Shown: one piece after another, positions 34,461 through 42,656 of the stretch
Position numbering within the stretch: position 1 is the stretch's first letter
Layout: each line of letters opens with the position of its first letter
Assembly (NCBI RefSeq): GCF_000374585.1
Contig: NZ_KB894647.1
Coordinates: 170,294-234,293 of the forward strand
Direction of reading: 5' to 3'
From: Phocaeicola barnesiae DSM 18169 = JCM 13652
GTDB lineage: Bacteria; Bacteroidota; Bacteroidia; Bacteroidales; Bacteroidaceae
Length of the DNA stretch: 64,000 nt
The notes under the pieces: generated by a model
Database searches by the model: none
The model's input: only the letters and a program-made list of their open reading frames with translations
What the model was told of the DNA's origin: nothing
Position numbers and translations under genes: made by a program

Positions 34461-34626
34461 TTTTCGAGATGATTTTTTGAAAAGAAACTGAATTTTCTTT
34501 TCACCCCCGTCATTGTGTTAGTCTGGGGAAATGCATGAAGAAAAATCCGAAACACTTTTATATCAAACAGATAAACTATTTAAAAAGTTTTCAGCCCTAA
34601 AATAGGAACTTATCGGTCAAATAGAT

Positions 34627-34634
34627 TAACTTTG
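34627..34634 (+). promoter_or_regulatory. -7 box of the dsbD-cyuA operon
   Basis: TAACTTTG, 52 bases before the ATG at 34686. A -33 TTTG is not evident. The box overlaps an upstream start codon of a longer frame, which supports the later ATG. Confidence 0.55.
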
Positions 34635-34685
34635 CACGTCCTTACATGGAATTATTCTAAAATCATAAAACATAAACCAAAAACA

Positions 34686-36683
34686 ATGACCCAAAAACAT
34701 TTCATCAGTTGGCTTGTTATGGCCTTGTTGTGTCTGCCGGTATTCGCGCAGATTCAGGAACCGGTAAAGTTCAAAACCGAGCTGAAGACCCTTTCGGCCA
34801 ATGAAGCCGAGATTATCTTCTCGGGAGCCGTCGAAAACGGATGGCACATCTATTCTACTGACTTACCAGAAGGTGGCCCTATCTCGGCAACATTCAATAT
34901 CGATAAGATAGAAGGTGCCGAAGTAGTAGGAAAGTTGATGCCTCGCGGAAAGGAAATCGAAAAAATGGACCCTATCTTCGAAATGAAAGTCCGCTATTTC
35001 GAAAAGCAAGCTACATTCGTACAGAAAATCAAACTGACTGGAGGTGACTATAAAATAGTAGGCTATCTGGAATACGGTGCATGCAACGATGAAAACTGCC
35101 TGCCTCCTACCAGCGTAGACTTCGCGTTTACCGGAAAAGCTGCCGGCAACGCATCGGCTGCCGCTGAAACAGCTACTACAGAAACCGCAGCTACAGAAGC
35201 TGCTGCCGACACTACCCAAGCTGTACCGGCTGCTGCCGTTGTTACCGGCACTGCCGACTATTGGGCACCGGTCATCACCGAATTGGGAAGTTACGGCGAA
35301 AACATCAACAACGAATCGCATACCTGGATATACATCTTCTTCACCGGTATGCTGGGTGGACTGCTGGCCCTGTTCACACCGTGTGTCTGGCCGATTATCC
35401 CGATGACTGTAAGCTTCTTCCTGAAACGTACCAAAGATAAAAAGAAAGGAATCCGTGATGCTTTCACCTACGGAGCTTCCATTGTGGTGATTTATGTTGG
35501 TCTGGGATTAATTATCACCGGTATATGGGGAGCCAACGCATTGAATTCCCTTTCTACGAATGCGATTTTCAACATCTTCTTCTGCCTGATGCTGGTGGTA
35601 TTCGCGGCTTCGTTCTTCGGAGCTTTCGAAATTACCCTGCCATCCCGTTGGAGTAACGCTATCGACAGCAAGGCTGAACAGACTACCGGTCTGCTGAGCA
35701 TCTTCCTGATGGCCTTCACCCTTTCATTGGTATCATTCTCATGTACAGGTCCTATCATCGGCTTCCTGTTGGTGGAAGTATCGTCTACAGGTAGCTACCT
35801 GGCACCGGCCATCGGAATGTTGGGCTTCGCTATTGCATTGGCGTTACCGTTCACCCTCTTTGCGCTTTTCCCGTCCTGGCTGAAATCCATGCCGAAATCC
35901 GGAGGATGGATGAATGTCATCAAGGTAACCCTGGGCTTCCTGGAACTCGCCTTTGCGTTGAAGTTCCTGTCAGTAGCCGACTTGGCTTACGGCTGGCGTA
36001 TCCTGGACCGCGAAACCTTCCTGGCCCTGTGGATTGTCATCTTTGCGCTGTTGGGTATGTACCTGCTCGGAAAAATCAAGTTCCCGCACGATGACGATGA
36101 CAACAAGGTAAGTGTTACCCGATTCTTCCTGGCCATGTTCTCTCTGGCATTTGCTGTCTACATGATTCCGGGACTTTGGGGAGCACCGTTGAAGGCAGTC
36201 AGCGCTTTTGCACCGCCGATGCAGACCCAGGACTTCAACCTTTACAAGAACGAAGTACATGCCAAATTCAATGATTTCGACGCCGGTATGGAATATGCCC
36301 GTCAGAACGGTAAACCGGTAATGATTGACTTTACAGGTTACGGTTGTGTGAACTGCCGGAAAATGGAACTTTCCGTATGGACCGACCCAAAAGTCAGCCA
36401 ACTGCTGAACGATGACTATGTACTGATTACATTGTATGTAGACGAAAAGACCAAGCTGCCGGAACCTATCCGCATCACGGAAAACGGTCAGGAACGTACC
36501 CTGCGTACCATAGGAGACAAGTGGAGCTACCTGCAACGTACCAAGTTCGGTGCCAATGCCCAGCCGTTCTACGTACTGATAGACAACGAAGGCAAGCCGC
36601 TGAACAAATCATATTCCTACGACGAAGATATCCAGAAATACATCGATTTCCTGGAAACCGGATTGAAGAACTATAAGAAATAA
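34686..36683 (+). CDS. dsbD: Thiol:disulfide interchange protein DsbD
   Basis: 665 residues. It carries electrons from cytoplasmic thioredoxin across the inner membrane to periplasmic disulfide proteins. Order of parts: signal peptide (ending PVFAQ); N-terminal periplasmic domain with the Cys pair in CNDENC; an Ala/Thr/Glu-rich linker (residues 150-200); about eight membrane segments containing the two working cysteines in TPCVWPIIP and SCTGPIIG; and a C-terminal thioredoxin domain with CVNC. All six expected cysteines are present. I chose the ATG at 34686 because it opens the signal peptide. The next gene starts 11 bases later. Confidence 0.93.
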   Translation: MTQKHFISWLVMALLCLPVFAQIQEPVKFKTELKTLSANEAEIIFSGAVENGWHIYSTDLPEGGPISATFNIDKIEGAEVVGKLMPRGKEIEKMDPIFEMKVRYFEKQATFVQKIKLTGGDYKIVGYLEYGACNDENCLPPTSVDFAFTGKAAGNASAAAETATTETAATEAAADTTQAVPAAAVVTGTADYWAPVITELGSYGENINNESHTWIYIFFTGMLGGLLALFTPCVWPIIPMTVSFFLKRTKDKKKGIRDAFTYGASIVVIYVGLGLIITGIWGANALNSLSTNAIFNIFFCLMLVVFAASFFGAFEITLPSRWSNAIDSKAEQTTGLLSIFLMAFTLSLVSFSCTGPIIGFLLVEVSSTGSYLAPAIGMLGFAIALALPFTLFALFPSWLKSMPKSGGWMNVIKVTLGFLELAFALKFLSVADLAYGWRILDRETFLALWIVIFALLGMYLLGKIKFPHDDDDNKVSVTRFFLAMFSLAFAVYMIPGLWGAPLKAVSAFAPPMQTQDFNLYKNEVHAKFNDFDAGMEYARQNGKPVMIDFTGYGCVNCRKMELSVWTDPKVSQLLNDDYVLITLYVDEKTKLPEPIRITENGQERTLRTIGDKWSYLQRTKFGANAQPFYVLIDNEGKPLNKSYSYDEDIQKYIDFLETGLKNYKK

Positions 36684-36694
36684 GAAGGAAATAT

Positions 36695-37993
36695 ATGCTT
36701 GAAAAATCAGAAAGAGAGCAGATAATTGCCCTGATTCACCAGGAAGTGGTTCCGGCCATCGGTTGTACGGAACCTATCGCCGTGGCTTTGTGCGTAGCCA
36801 AAGCCAGCGAAATCCTGAAAAACAGATATCCGCAGCGCATCACGGCACAGTTGAGCGCAAACATCTTGAAGAATGCCATGGGAGTAGGTATTCCGGGGAC
36901 AGACATGATAGGTCTTCCTATCGCCATTGCTTTGGGAGCCCTCATCGGCAAATCGGAATACGGACTGGAAGTACTGAAAGACTGTACCCCTGAAGCCGTA
37001 GAAGAAGGAAAGCAGCTGATTGACGAGCAGGCTATCCAGATTTCATTGAAAGAAGGAATCGAAGAGAAACTGTACATCGAAGTATGCTGTGAAGCGGACG
37101 GCAACAAGGCTACCGCCATCATCAGCGGCGGACATACCCATTTCGTCTACGAAAGCCTGAACGATGAAGTCTTGCTGAACATCCAAAGCGGAGCAGGCCA
37201 TGAAGGAGGCGAAACGGAAATGGAACTGAACCTGAGAAAGGTATTCGAGTTTGCCACAACGACACCGATAGAGGAACTACGTTTCATTCTGGAAGCCAAA
37301 CGCCTCAACAAATCCGCAGCCGAACGTTCACTGGCCGGTAATTACGGTCACGAACTGGGTAAGACACTCCGCGAAAGCCGCAGCGAAAAGCATCTCATGG
37401 GCGATAATACGTTCACTCACATCCTGTCATATACGTCGGCTGCCTGCGATGCCCGTATGGCCGGGGCCATGATTCCGGTCATGAGTAACTCAGGAAGCGG
37501 TAACCAGGGAATAGCCGCTACCTTACCGGTGGTAGTATATGCCGAAGACAACCAGAAGACAGAGGAAGAACTGATACGTGCCCTTACCCTGAGTCACCTG
37601 ACGGTTATCTACATCAAACAGAGCCTGGGTCGCCTTTCTGCCTTGTGCGGATGCGTGGTAGCCGCTACCGGAAGCAGTTGTGGTATCACTTACCTGATGG
37701 GAGGAGGATACGAACAGGTAGCTTATGCCGTAAAGAACATGATAGCCAATCTGACCGGTATCATTTGTGACGGCGCCAAACCGAGCTGTGCCCTGAAACT
37801 GACCAGTGGTGTCTCTACCGCTGTGCTTTCGGCTATCCTGGCCATGGAACAGAAATGTGTCACTGCCGTAGAGGGTATCATCGAAGACGATGTAGATTTA
37901 AGTATCCGGAACCTGACCCGTATCGGTTCGGAAGGAATGAACGAGACCGACAAGATGGTACTGGACATCATGACTCACAAGCATTGCTACTAA
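36695..37993 (+). CDS. cyuA: L-cysteine desulfidase / serine-dehydratase-alpha-like protein (CyuA family)
   Basis: 432 residues of the YhaM/CyuA (UPF0597) family, cytoplasmic Fe-S enzymes that split L-cysteine into pyruvate, ammonia and sulfide. Conserved cysteines that should hold the cluster are visible in IGCTEPIAVAL near the start, SSCGITYLMGGG, and CDGAKPSCALKLTSG near the end; SNSGSGNQGI is the other family signature. It is probably cotranscribed with dsbD. A terminator follows. The precise substrate (cysteine or serine) is family knowledge, not visible here. Confidence 0.85.
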   Translation: MLEKSEREQIIALIHQEVVPAIGCTEPIAVALCVAKASEILKNRYPQRITAQLSANILKNAMGVGIPGTDMIGLPIAIALGALIGKSEYGLEVLKDCTPEAVEEGKQLIDEQAIQISLKEGIEEKLYIEVCCEADGNKATAIISGGHTHFVYESLNDEVLLNIQSGAGHEGGETEMELNLRKVFEFATTTPIEELRFILEAKRLNKSAAERSLAGNYGHELGKTLRESRSEKHLMGDNTFTHILSYTSAACDARMAGAMIPVMSNSGSGNQGIAATLPVVVYAEDNQKTEEELIRALTLSHLTVIYIKQSLGRLSALCGCVVAATGSSCGITYLMGGGYEQVAYAVKNMIANLTGIICDGAKPSCALKLTSGVSTAVLSAILAMEQKCVTAVEGIIEDDVDLSIRNLTRIGSEGMNETDKMVLDIMTHKHCY

Positions 37994-38014
37994 ACGTACT
38001 CATTGATAGCATTT

Positions 38015-38070
38015 AATAAGGTTCTCTTCCTAAAAGTTTTTAATTTACGGGAAGAGAGCCTTATTTTTTT
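38015..38070 (+). terminator. Terminator after the cyuA-like gene
   Basis: A 16-bp stem with one G-T pair (arms 38015-38030 and 38050-38065) followed by a long T-run, only 20 bases before the next start codon. Confidence 0.9.
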
Positions 38071-38071
38071 G

Positions 38072-38079
38072 TATTTTTG
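38072..38079 (+). promoter_or_regulatory. -7 box just before the AlbA_2 gene
   Basis: TATTTTTG starts within the terminator's T-rich tail and ends 10 bases before the ATG at 38090. If used, the mRNA would have almost no leader. Confidence 0.45.
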
Positions 38080-38089
38080 CCGACCGAAC

Positions 38090-38728
38090 ATGAAAACGAC
38101 AACGAACCATATCCAACAGCTGGTGAGCGAAGGTGAACACGTACACCAGGATTTCAAGTTTGCCATTACCGATGCCCGGAAAATAGCGAAAAGTTTGTCG
38201 GCCTTTGCCAACACCGAAGGTGGAAGACTGCTTATCGGGGTGAAGGATAACGGTAAAATAGCCGGCATCCGATCGGAAGAAGAACTTTACATGATTGAAG
38301 CGGCTGCCACGATGTATTGTAAACCTGCCGTGGCCTTGGATAACCAATTATATAAGGTGGAAGGCAAGGATGTACTGGAAGTCTACGTTCCCGAAAGTCA
38401 AGAAAAGCCCGTCTACGCCCTCGATGAAGAGAACCGGCCGAAAGCCTATGTACGCATCAAGGACGAAACGATTCTGGCTACTCCGGTACATCTGGATGTC
38501 TGGCGGCATAACCGCAGGGAAGTCATGGTGACCTATACCGAAAAGGAACAGCACGTGCTGAACCTGCTGGCCCAATACGGTGAACTGACCTTGAACAAAT
38601 GTGTCAAGCTTTCAAAGATGCCCCGCAGGCAGGTTATCGCCCTGTTAGCGGATTTTATCCGTTTTGACCTGGTGGAACAAGTATTCAGAGAACACATCTT
38701 TTATTTCAAACTAAAACCCGAACAATAA
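38090..38728 (+). CDS. AlbA_2-domain (Schlafen-type) putative DNA-binding protein
   Basis: 212 residues. The N-terminal half is the AlbA_2/divergent AAA-4 domain (HQDFKFAITDARKIAKSLSAFAN, then GGRLLIGVKDNGKIAG), found in putative transcription regulators and Schlafen relatives. The C-terminal part (LNLLAQYGELTLNKCVKL) looks like a winged helix. The ATG at 38090 opens the conserved domain; an upstream in-frame ATG would start inside the terminator hairpin and is unlikely. The symporter gene begins 5 bases after the stop, so the two are probably one operon and this protein might regulate the symporter (inference). Confidence 0.8.
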   Translation: MKTTTNHIQQLVSEGEHVHQDFKFAITDARKIAKSLSAFANTEGGRLLIGVKDNGKIAGIRSEEELYMIEAAATMYCKPAVALDNQLYKVEGKDVLEVYVPESQEKPVYALDEENRPKAYVRIKDETILATPVHLDVWRHNRREVMVTYTEKEQHVLNLLAQYGELTLNKCVKLSKMPRRQVIALLADFIRFDLVEQVFREHIFYFKLKPEQ

Positions 38729-38733
38729 ATTCC

Positions 38734-40134
38734 ATGGAGCTATTTTCACAAATCATCAACGAAACAAACGATATTTTATGGACCTACATCCTGATAGTCA
38801 TGTTATTGGGATGTGCTATCTGGTTCAGTATCCGAACCCGGTTCGTACAGTTCCGGATGTTGGGCGAAATGATTCGCCTGTTAGGCGATTCTACAGCCAA
38901 AATCAACGGACACGAAAAGCATATCTCTTCGTTCCAAGCCTTTACCATCTCGTTGGCAAGCCGTGTAGGTACCGGAAACCTGGCAGGAGTGGCCACCGCC
39001 ATTACGGTTGGAGGACCGGGAGCTATTTTCTGGATGTGGATTATTGCCCTGTTAGGTTCCAGTAGTGCTTTCGTAGAATCCTCTCTGGCACAGCTTTTTA
39101 AAATCAGAGGAAAACATTCGTACATCGGCGGACCCGCCTATTACATGGAGCGTGGATTGAAGAAACGCTGGATGGGCATACTTTTCGCTGTCCTGATAAC
39201 CATCACCTTCGGTTTCGCCTTCAATTCGGTACAAAGCAATACCATGAGTGCCGCCCTCGAAAGTGCCTTTGCCGTGAAACCCTGGCTGTCAGGAACCATC
39301 ATCTCGGTACTTACATTGATTATCATCTTCGGAGGCGTGCAGCGGATAGCCACCATCAGCAGCATCATTGTTCCCATCATGGCTGTAGGCTACATCCTGT
39401 TGGCATTGTTTGTCGTACTCAGCAACATCGACCGGATTCCGACTGTCATCGAACAGATTATCGGCAGCGCTTTCGGATGGCACCAGGCCATCGGAGGAGG
39501 AATCGGAGCCGCCTTGATGCAAGGTATCAAACGCGGGCTGTTCAGCAACGAAGCCGGTATGGGTTCTGCCCCGAATGCGGCAGCTACCGCCCATGTCACC
39601 CATCCTGCCAAACAAGGATTCATCCAGGCATTGGGAGTATTTACGGATACACTGCTCATCTGTTCCTGCACAGCCTTCATCATCCTTTTCAGCGAGGAGC
39701 ACATCGGAAACGGTCTCGATGGCATCCAGCTTACCCAAGCTGCCCTGACCAACGAAGTAGGCAGCATCGGCGGTATCTATGTAGCCATTGCCACCTTGTT
39801 CTTTGCCTACAGCAGCATCTTGGGAAACTATTATTACGGCGAAGCCAATATCCGCTTCTTCACAGCCCGCCGGTGGCCGGTCCAGCTTTACCGTATCCTG
39901 GTAGGCGGCATGGTGATGTTCGGCTCACTGGCCAGTCTGAACCTGGTATGGAGTCTGGCCGATGTCACCATGGCTTTGATGTCCATCTGTAACCTGATAG
40001 CGATTGTCCTGTTGGGAAAATACGCGTTCCGTCTGCTGGACGACTACCTCGAGCAGAAACGGAAAGGCATCAAAAGTCCTGTCTTTCATAAAGAACGGAT
40101 GAAAGATATTGAGCAGGATTTAGAATGTTGGTAA
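38734..40134 (+). CDS. Sodium:alanine/glycine symporter, AGCS family
   Basis: 466 residues with about ten membrane segments. The AGCS signature is visible in GTGNLAGVATAITVGGPGAIFWMW and in GLFSNEAGMGSAPNAAATA. These inner-membrane proteins take up alanine or glycine with Na+. The length is usual for the family. The gene is the second of a two-gene unit. The promoter of the next gene overlaps its 3' end. Confidence 0.92.
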   Translation: MELFSQIINETNDILWTYILIVMLLGCAIWFSIRTRFVQFRMLGEMIRLLGDSTAKINGHEKHISSFQAFTISLASRVGTGNLAGVATAITVGGPGAIFWMWIIALLGSSSAFVESSLAQLFKIRGKHSYIGGPAYYMERGLKKRWMGILFAVLITITFGFAFNSVQSNTMSAALESAFAVKPWLSGTIISVLTLIIIFGGVQRIATISSIIVPIMAVGYILLALFVVLSNIDRIPTVIEQIIGSAFGWHQAIGGGIGAALMQGIKRGLFSNEAGMGSAPNAAATAHVTHPAKQGFIQALGVFTDTLLICSCTAFIILFSEEHIGNGLDGIQLTQAALTNEVGSIGGIYVAIATLFFAYSSILGNYYYGEANIRFFTARRWPVQLYRILVGGMVMFGSLASLNLVWSLADVTMALMSICNLIAIVLLGKYAFRLLDDYLEQKRKGIKSPVFHKERMKDIEQDLECW

Positions 40135-40144
40135 CTATTTTTCT

Positions 40145-40152
40145 TATCTTTG
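40145..40152 (+). promoter_or_regulatory. -7 box of the 209-residue hypothetical gene
   Basis: TATCTTTG, 30 bases before the ATG. A TTG at 40128-40130, inside the last codons of the symporter gene, could be the -33 element. Confidence 0.6.
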
Positions 40153-40182
40153 CAGACCAGAAAACAATAAAAAGACATAAGT

Positions 40183-40812
40183 ATGAGTATATTTTCAAAG
40201 TTATTCGGCAAAAAGAATGCTGAAGAGGCCGAAGGAACGGTACGTGTAGGCGGCATGGAAGATTTCATGACCCTCATCCGTGTATACTACCAGGCAGTGA
40301 TGGCTGCACAATTGGGTATCAGTAACATCAATTTCCTGCCGGACATGGCCGTATTCAAACGTACCCTGAAGATTCCGACACAGAACAACAAACTGGGTAT
40401 CGCCGAGAAATCACGCTGCAAGAAGATGGTAATGGAAATCTATGGCATCAATGAAAGTTTCTTCAAGGAAATTGATGCTTCCATCAAGAAAAACTGCAAG
40501 AATGTCAACGACATCAAGAACTACCTGTTCATGTTCCAAGGCTTCAGCCAAGACCTGATGATGCTTATCGGCAATCTGATGCAGTGGAAGTTCCGTCTGC
40601 CGGCCATGATGACAAAGTTATTGCGCAACATGACAGAAAAGACCGTACACGATATCCTGACCAAGACCGACTGGAAAGACGACGGTGTACGTAAAACCTG
40701 TGCCAATATCCGTCAATATCAGCATGCGCTGGGTTACTCGGAAGACTGGATCAAGGAATATGTCTATAACATCGTCCTGTTGGCCAAGAAAGAGCCGAAA
40801 CCCAAGGCTTAA
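40183..40812 (+). CDS. Conserved hypothetical helical protein
   Basis: 209 residues, no signal peptide and no membrane segment. It opens with SIFSKLFGKKNAEEAEG, then a largely helical, methionine-rich body (YYQAVMAAQLGISNINFLPD; DLMMLIGNLMQWKFRLPAMM) and a basic tail. I believe related proteins are widespread in Bacteroidales but I do not know a function. It has its own promoter and a terminator after it, so it is a single-gene unit. Codon use resembles the neighbours, suggesting core genome. Confidence 0.75.
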   Translation: MSIFSKLFGKKNAEEAEGTVRVGGMEDFMTLIRVYYQAVMAAQLGISNINFLPDMAVFKRTLKIPTQNNKLGIAEKSRCKKMVMEIYGINESFFKEIDASIKKNCKNVNDIKNYLFMFQGFSQDLMMLIGNLMQWKFRLPAMMTKLLRNMTEKTVHDILTKTDWKDDGVRKTCANIRQYQHALGYSEDWIKEYVYNIVLLAKKEPKPKA

Positions 40813-40836
40813 GCTATTCTCTTTTGACCTTATTCT

Positions 40837-40889
40837 CCTCACGAAGATGCAGCAGAGACTTCTGTCACCACATGTTCGTGAGGTTTTTT
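40837..40889 (+). terminator. Terminator after the hypothetical gene
   Basis: CCTCACGAA (40837-40845) pairs with TTCGTGAGG (40875-40883), with a 29-base loop that can fold further, followed by T6. It ends 17 bases before the next start codon. Confidence 0.75.
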
Positions 40890-40905
40890 ATCACCTGTTT
40901 CTATC

Positions 40906-41553
40906 ATGACTGAACAGACTACCTTCATACCCACAGAAAATCATCCTTTAGAACCCTTCCTCCCCGCAAACGCGGTACTGCTGATGCTGGGCAGTTTCCC
41001 TCCGCAACAGAAACGCTGGAGCATGGATTTCTTCTACCCCAACCTGCAGAACGATATGTGGCGCATTTTCGGACTGATTTTCTTTAATGACAAAGAACAT
41101 TTCCTTTTACCGGACCGGAAAGCATTCAACAAGGAACAAATCATCGATTTCCTGAAAAAGAAAGGAATCGCACTCTATGATACGGCTTCTGCCGTAAGAA
41201 GATTACAGGACAACGCCTCCGATAAATTTCTGGAAATTGTTGAACCTACCGACCTTTCGTTGCTGCTGAAACAGCTTCCGCACTGCCGGGCCATTGTCAC
41301 TACAGGTCAGAAAGCGACCGATACACTACGCAGCCAACTGGAAGTGTCCGAGCCTCCGGTAGGTGGGAAAAGCCCTTTCAACTTCGAGGACCGTTCCCTG
41401 AACCTGTACCGGATGCCTTCCTCCAGCCGCGCATACCCGCTGAAGCTCGAAAAAAAGGCAGAGGTTTATCGTCTTATGTTCAATGACTTAGGGATAATAC
41501 AAGCATCTACTGTTAAAATAATCCCTCAAAAGGCTTGCAGATTCAAAAAATAG
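40906..41553 (+). CDS. Uracil-DNA glycosylase-family protein
   Basis: 215 residues of the MUG/UDG-like family that removes uracil or mismatched bases from DNA. The opening LMLGSFPPQQKRWSMDFFYPN carries the family GSFPP motif in place of GINPG, and the later SSSRAY motif fits the DNA-binding loop. The middle (IALYDTASAVRRLQDNASD) is conserved in Bacteroidales copies. The subfamily is not certain. The last codons overlap the upstream part of the tRNA-Trp promoter. Confidence 0.82.
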   Translation: MTEQTTFIPTENHPLEPFLPANAVLLMLGSFPPQQKRWSMDFFYPNLQNDMWRIFGLIFFNDKEHFLLPDRKAFNKEQIIDFLKKKGIALYDTASAVRRLQDNASDKFLEIVEPTDLSLLLKQLPHCRAIVTTGQKATDTLRSQLEVSEPPVGGKSPFNFEDRSLNLYRMPSSSRAYPLKLEKKAEVYRLMFNDLGIIQASTVKIIPQKACRFKK

Positions 41554-41556
41554 CAT

Positions 41557-41564
41557 TACCTTTG
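41557..41564 (+). promoter_or_regulatory. -7 box of tRNA-Trp
   Basis: TACCTTTG, 11 bases before the tRNA 5' end; a TTG at 41535-41537 inside the glycosylase gene is 19 bases further upstream. Confidence 0.7.
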
Positions 41565-41575
41565 CAACCGCAAAC

Positions 41576-41648
41576 ACGGGAATAGCTCAGTTGGTAGAGC
41601 ATCGGTCTCCAAAACCGAGTGTCGGGAGTTCGAGCCTCTCTTCCCGTG
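41576..41648 (+). tRNA. tRNA-Trp (anticodon CCA)
   Basis: 73 bases. ACGGGAA pairs with TTCCCGT, the anticodon loop is CTCCAAA, the D-loop has AGCTCAGTTGGTAGAGC, the T-loop has GTTCGAG, and the discriminator is G. No CCA is encoded. Confidence 0.95.
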
Positions 41649-41657
41649 CCGTGATAG

Positions 41658-41688
41658 AAAGCTGTAACTGAACAAGTTGCAGCTTTTG
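41658..41688 (+). terminator. Terminator after tRNA-Trp
   Basis: AAAGCTGTAACT pairs with AGTTGCAGCTTT across a 5-base loop, followed by a short T-run. The bases from 41690 to 41825 hold no gene I can see. Confidence 0.7.
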
Positions 41689-41825
41689 TCCGTTTATGGG
41701 TCGGACAAATCAGGGGCATTCATTGTTCCTTGAACTGTTCCAACAAAAAAAACCGATTGGCAGAATAGATGAATTCTACTTCTGTCAACCGGCATCTTAT
41801 CCTATACCCCCAATAAACAAAAAGA

Positions 41826-42354
41826 TTACAAACTCTTGCTCCACTCAGCTATATCCTGAAGCACTTCCAGTGAACAGGTTTCTTCAATTTTGTAATAACC
41901 CATAGCCGAATCATGTTCGCAATGCTGAAACAGATGATTCAGTCCGGGATATTCCTTGATAAGGTTTTTCTTATTTCGGTTCTTGCGGCCGGTCAGGTTT
42001 CGCGGCTTCCCCAGGTTTCAAATCCAATGGGAACGACCTACCGAACTGGTTGAAAGTTCCTTTTATCGTTCCATCCGTCAGTTTACCTGTATAAGCCATT
42101 AATAGAGCTAACACTTCCAGACTGACAGAATCGGTTGACAGATATTTCAGATTCACCGGTATTCCCAAGGCTCCTTGTGCCGGAACATCCATTTTAGCCG
42201 TACTGTTTCCGTTCTCTTGATAATTGAAATGAAATACGATTTCCAATTCCTGATTTCCGGCATTCAATATACCTTTCCAGGTCCCATTCATTTCCTGTGC
42301 ATACGATATTGGCACCATCAGGACAGCCAACATCAGTGAAATAATTTTCTTCAT
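41826..42354 (-). pseudogene. Alpha/beta-hydrolase remnant, middle deleted
   Basis: The ATG at 42354 opens a signal peptide (ending SYAQ) and the N-terminal beta domain (GTWKGILNAG..., TGTFNQFGRSFPLDL) that precedes S9/S33-type hydrolases in Bacteroidales. The frame stops at 41971 straight after the proline-rich linker RPQEPK. In the +1 frame directly downstream, from the overlapping AAG codon to a TAA at 41826-41828, reads the usual C-terminal end of the same family: EYPGLNHLFQHCE, ..., IEETCSLEVLQDIAEW. The catalytic domain with its GxSxG serine, some 250-300 residues, is gone. The promoter box at 42379 is still intact, so a short secreted protein of 127 residues could still be made. Confidence 0.85.
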
Positions 42355-42378
42355 AAGTAATATCCAATTGAACATTTA

Positions 42379-42386
42379 CAAATGTA
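42379..42386 (-). promoter_or_regulatory. -7 box of the hydrolase remnant
   Basis: TACATTTG on the minus strand, 24 bases before the ATG at 42354. The stretch 42387-42579 between it and the next terminator shows no gene. Confidence 0.55.
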
Positions 42387-42579
42387 AGAATTTTCCAGAG
42401 ACACCAAACACATCAACGAGAATTGTTTTCTTTTCGAAAAGTATTGGACAAGAAACTTATTAAACAAATCATCTGACCATCAACAGTCTGAAAGAATCAG
42501 TCAAAGCTAATCTCAGAAACCCTTCCATTAACACAGAATGAAAGACATACTGAAACCATGATTGAATAAAAACTTGAAA

Positions 42580-42611
42580 AGCCGCCCTACCCACCCGGGT
42601 AAGACGGCTCC
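42580..42611 (-). terminator. Terminator of the alpha-galactosidase gene
   Basis: A GC-rich stem (AGCCG...TACCC with its partner GGGTA...CGGCT) followed on the minus strand by a T-rich run; it lies about 45 bases after the stop codon at 42657. Confidence 0.85.
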
Positions 42612-42656
42612 AAGCATAATCATAAACTATTAAAACTACCTATTCAAGCAGATTCA

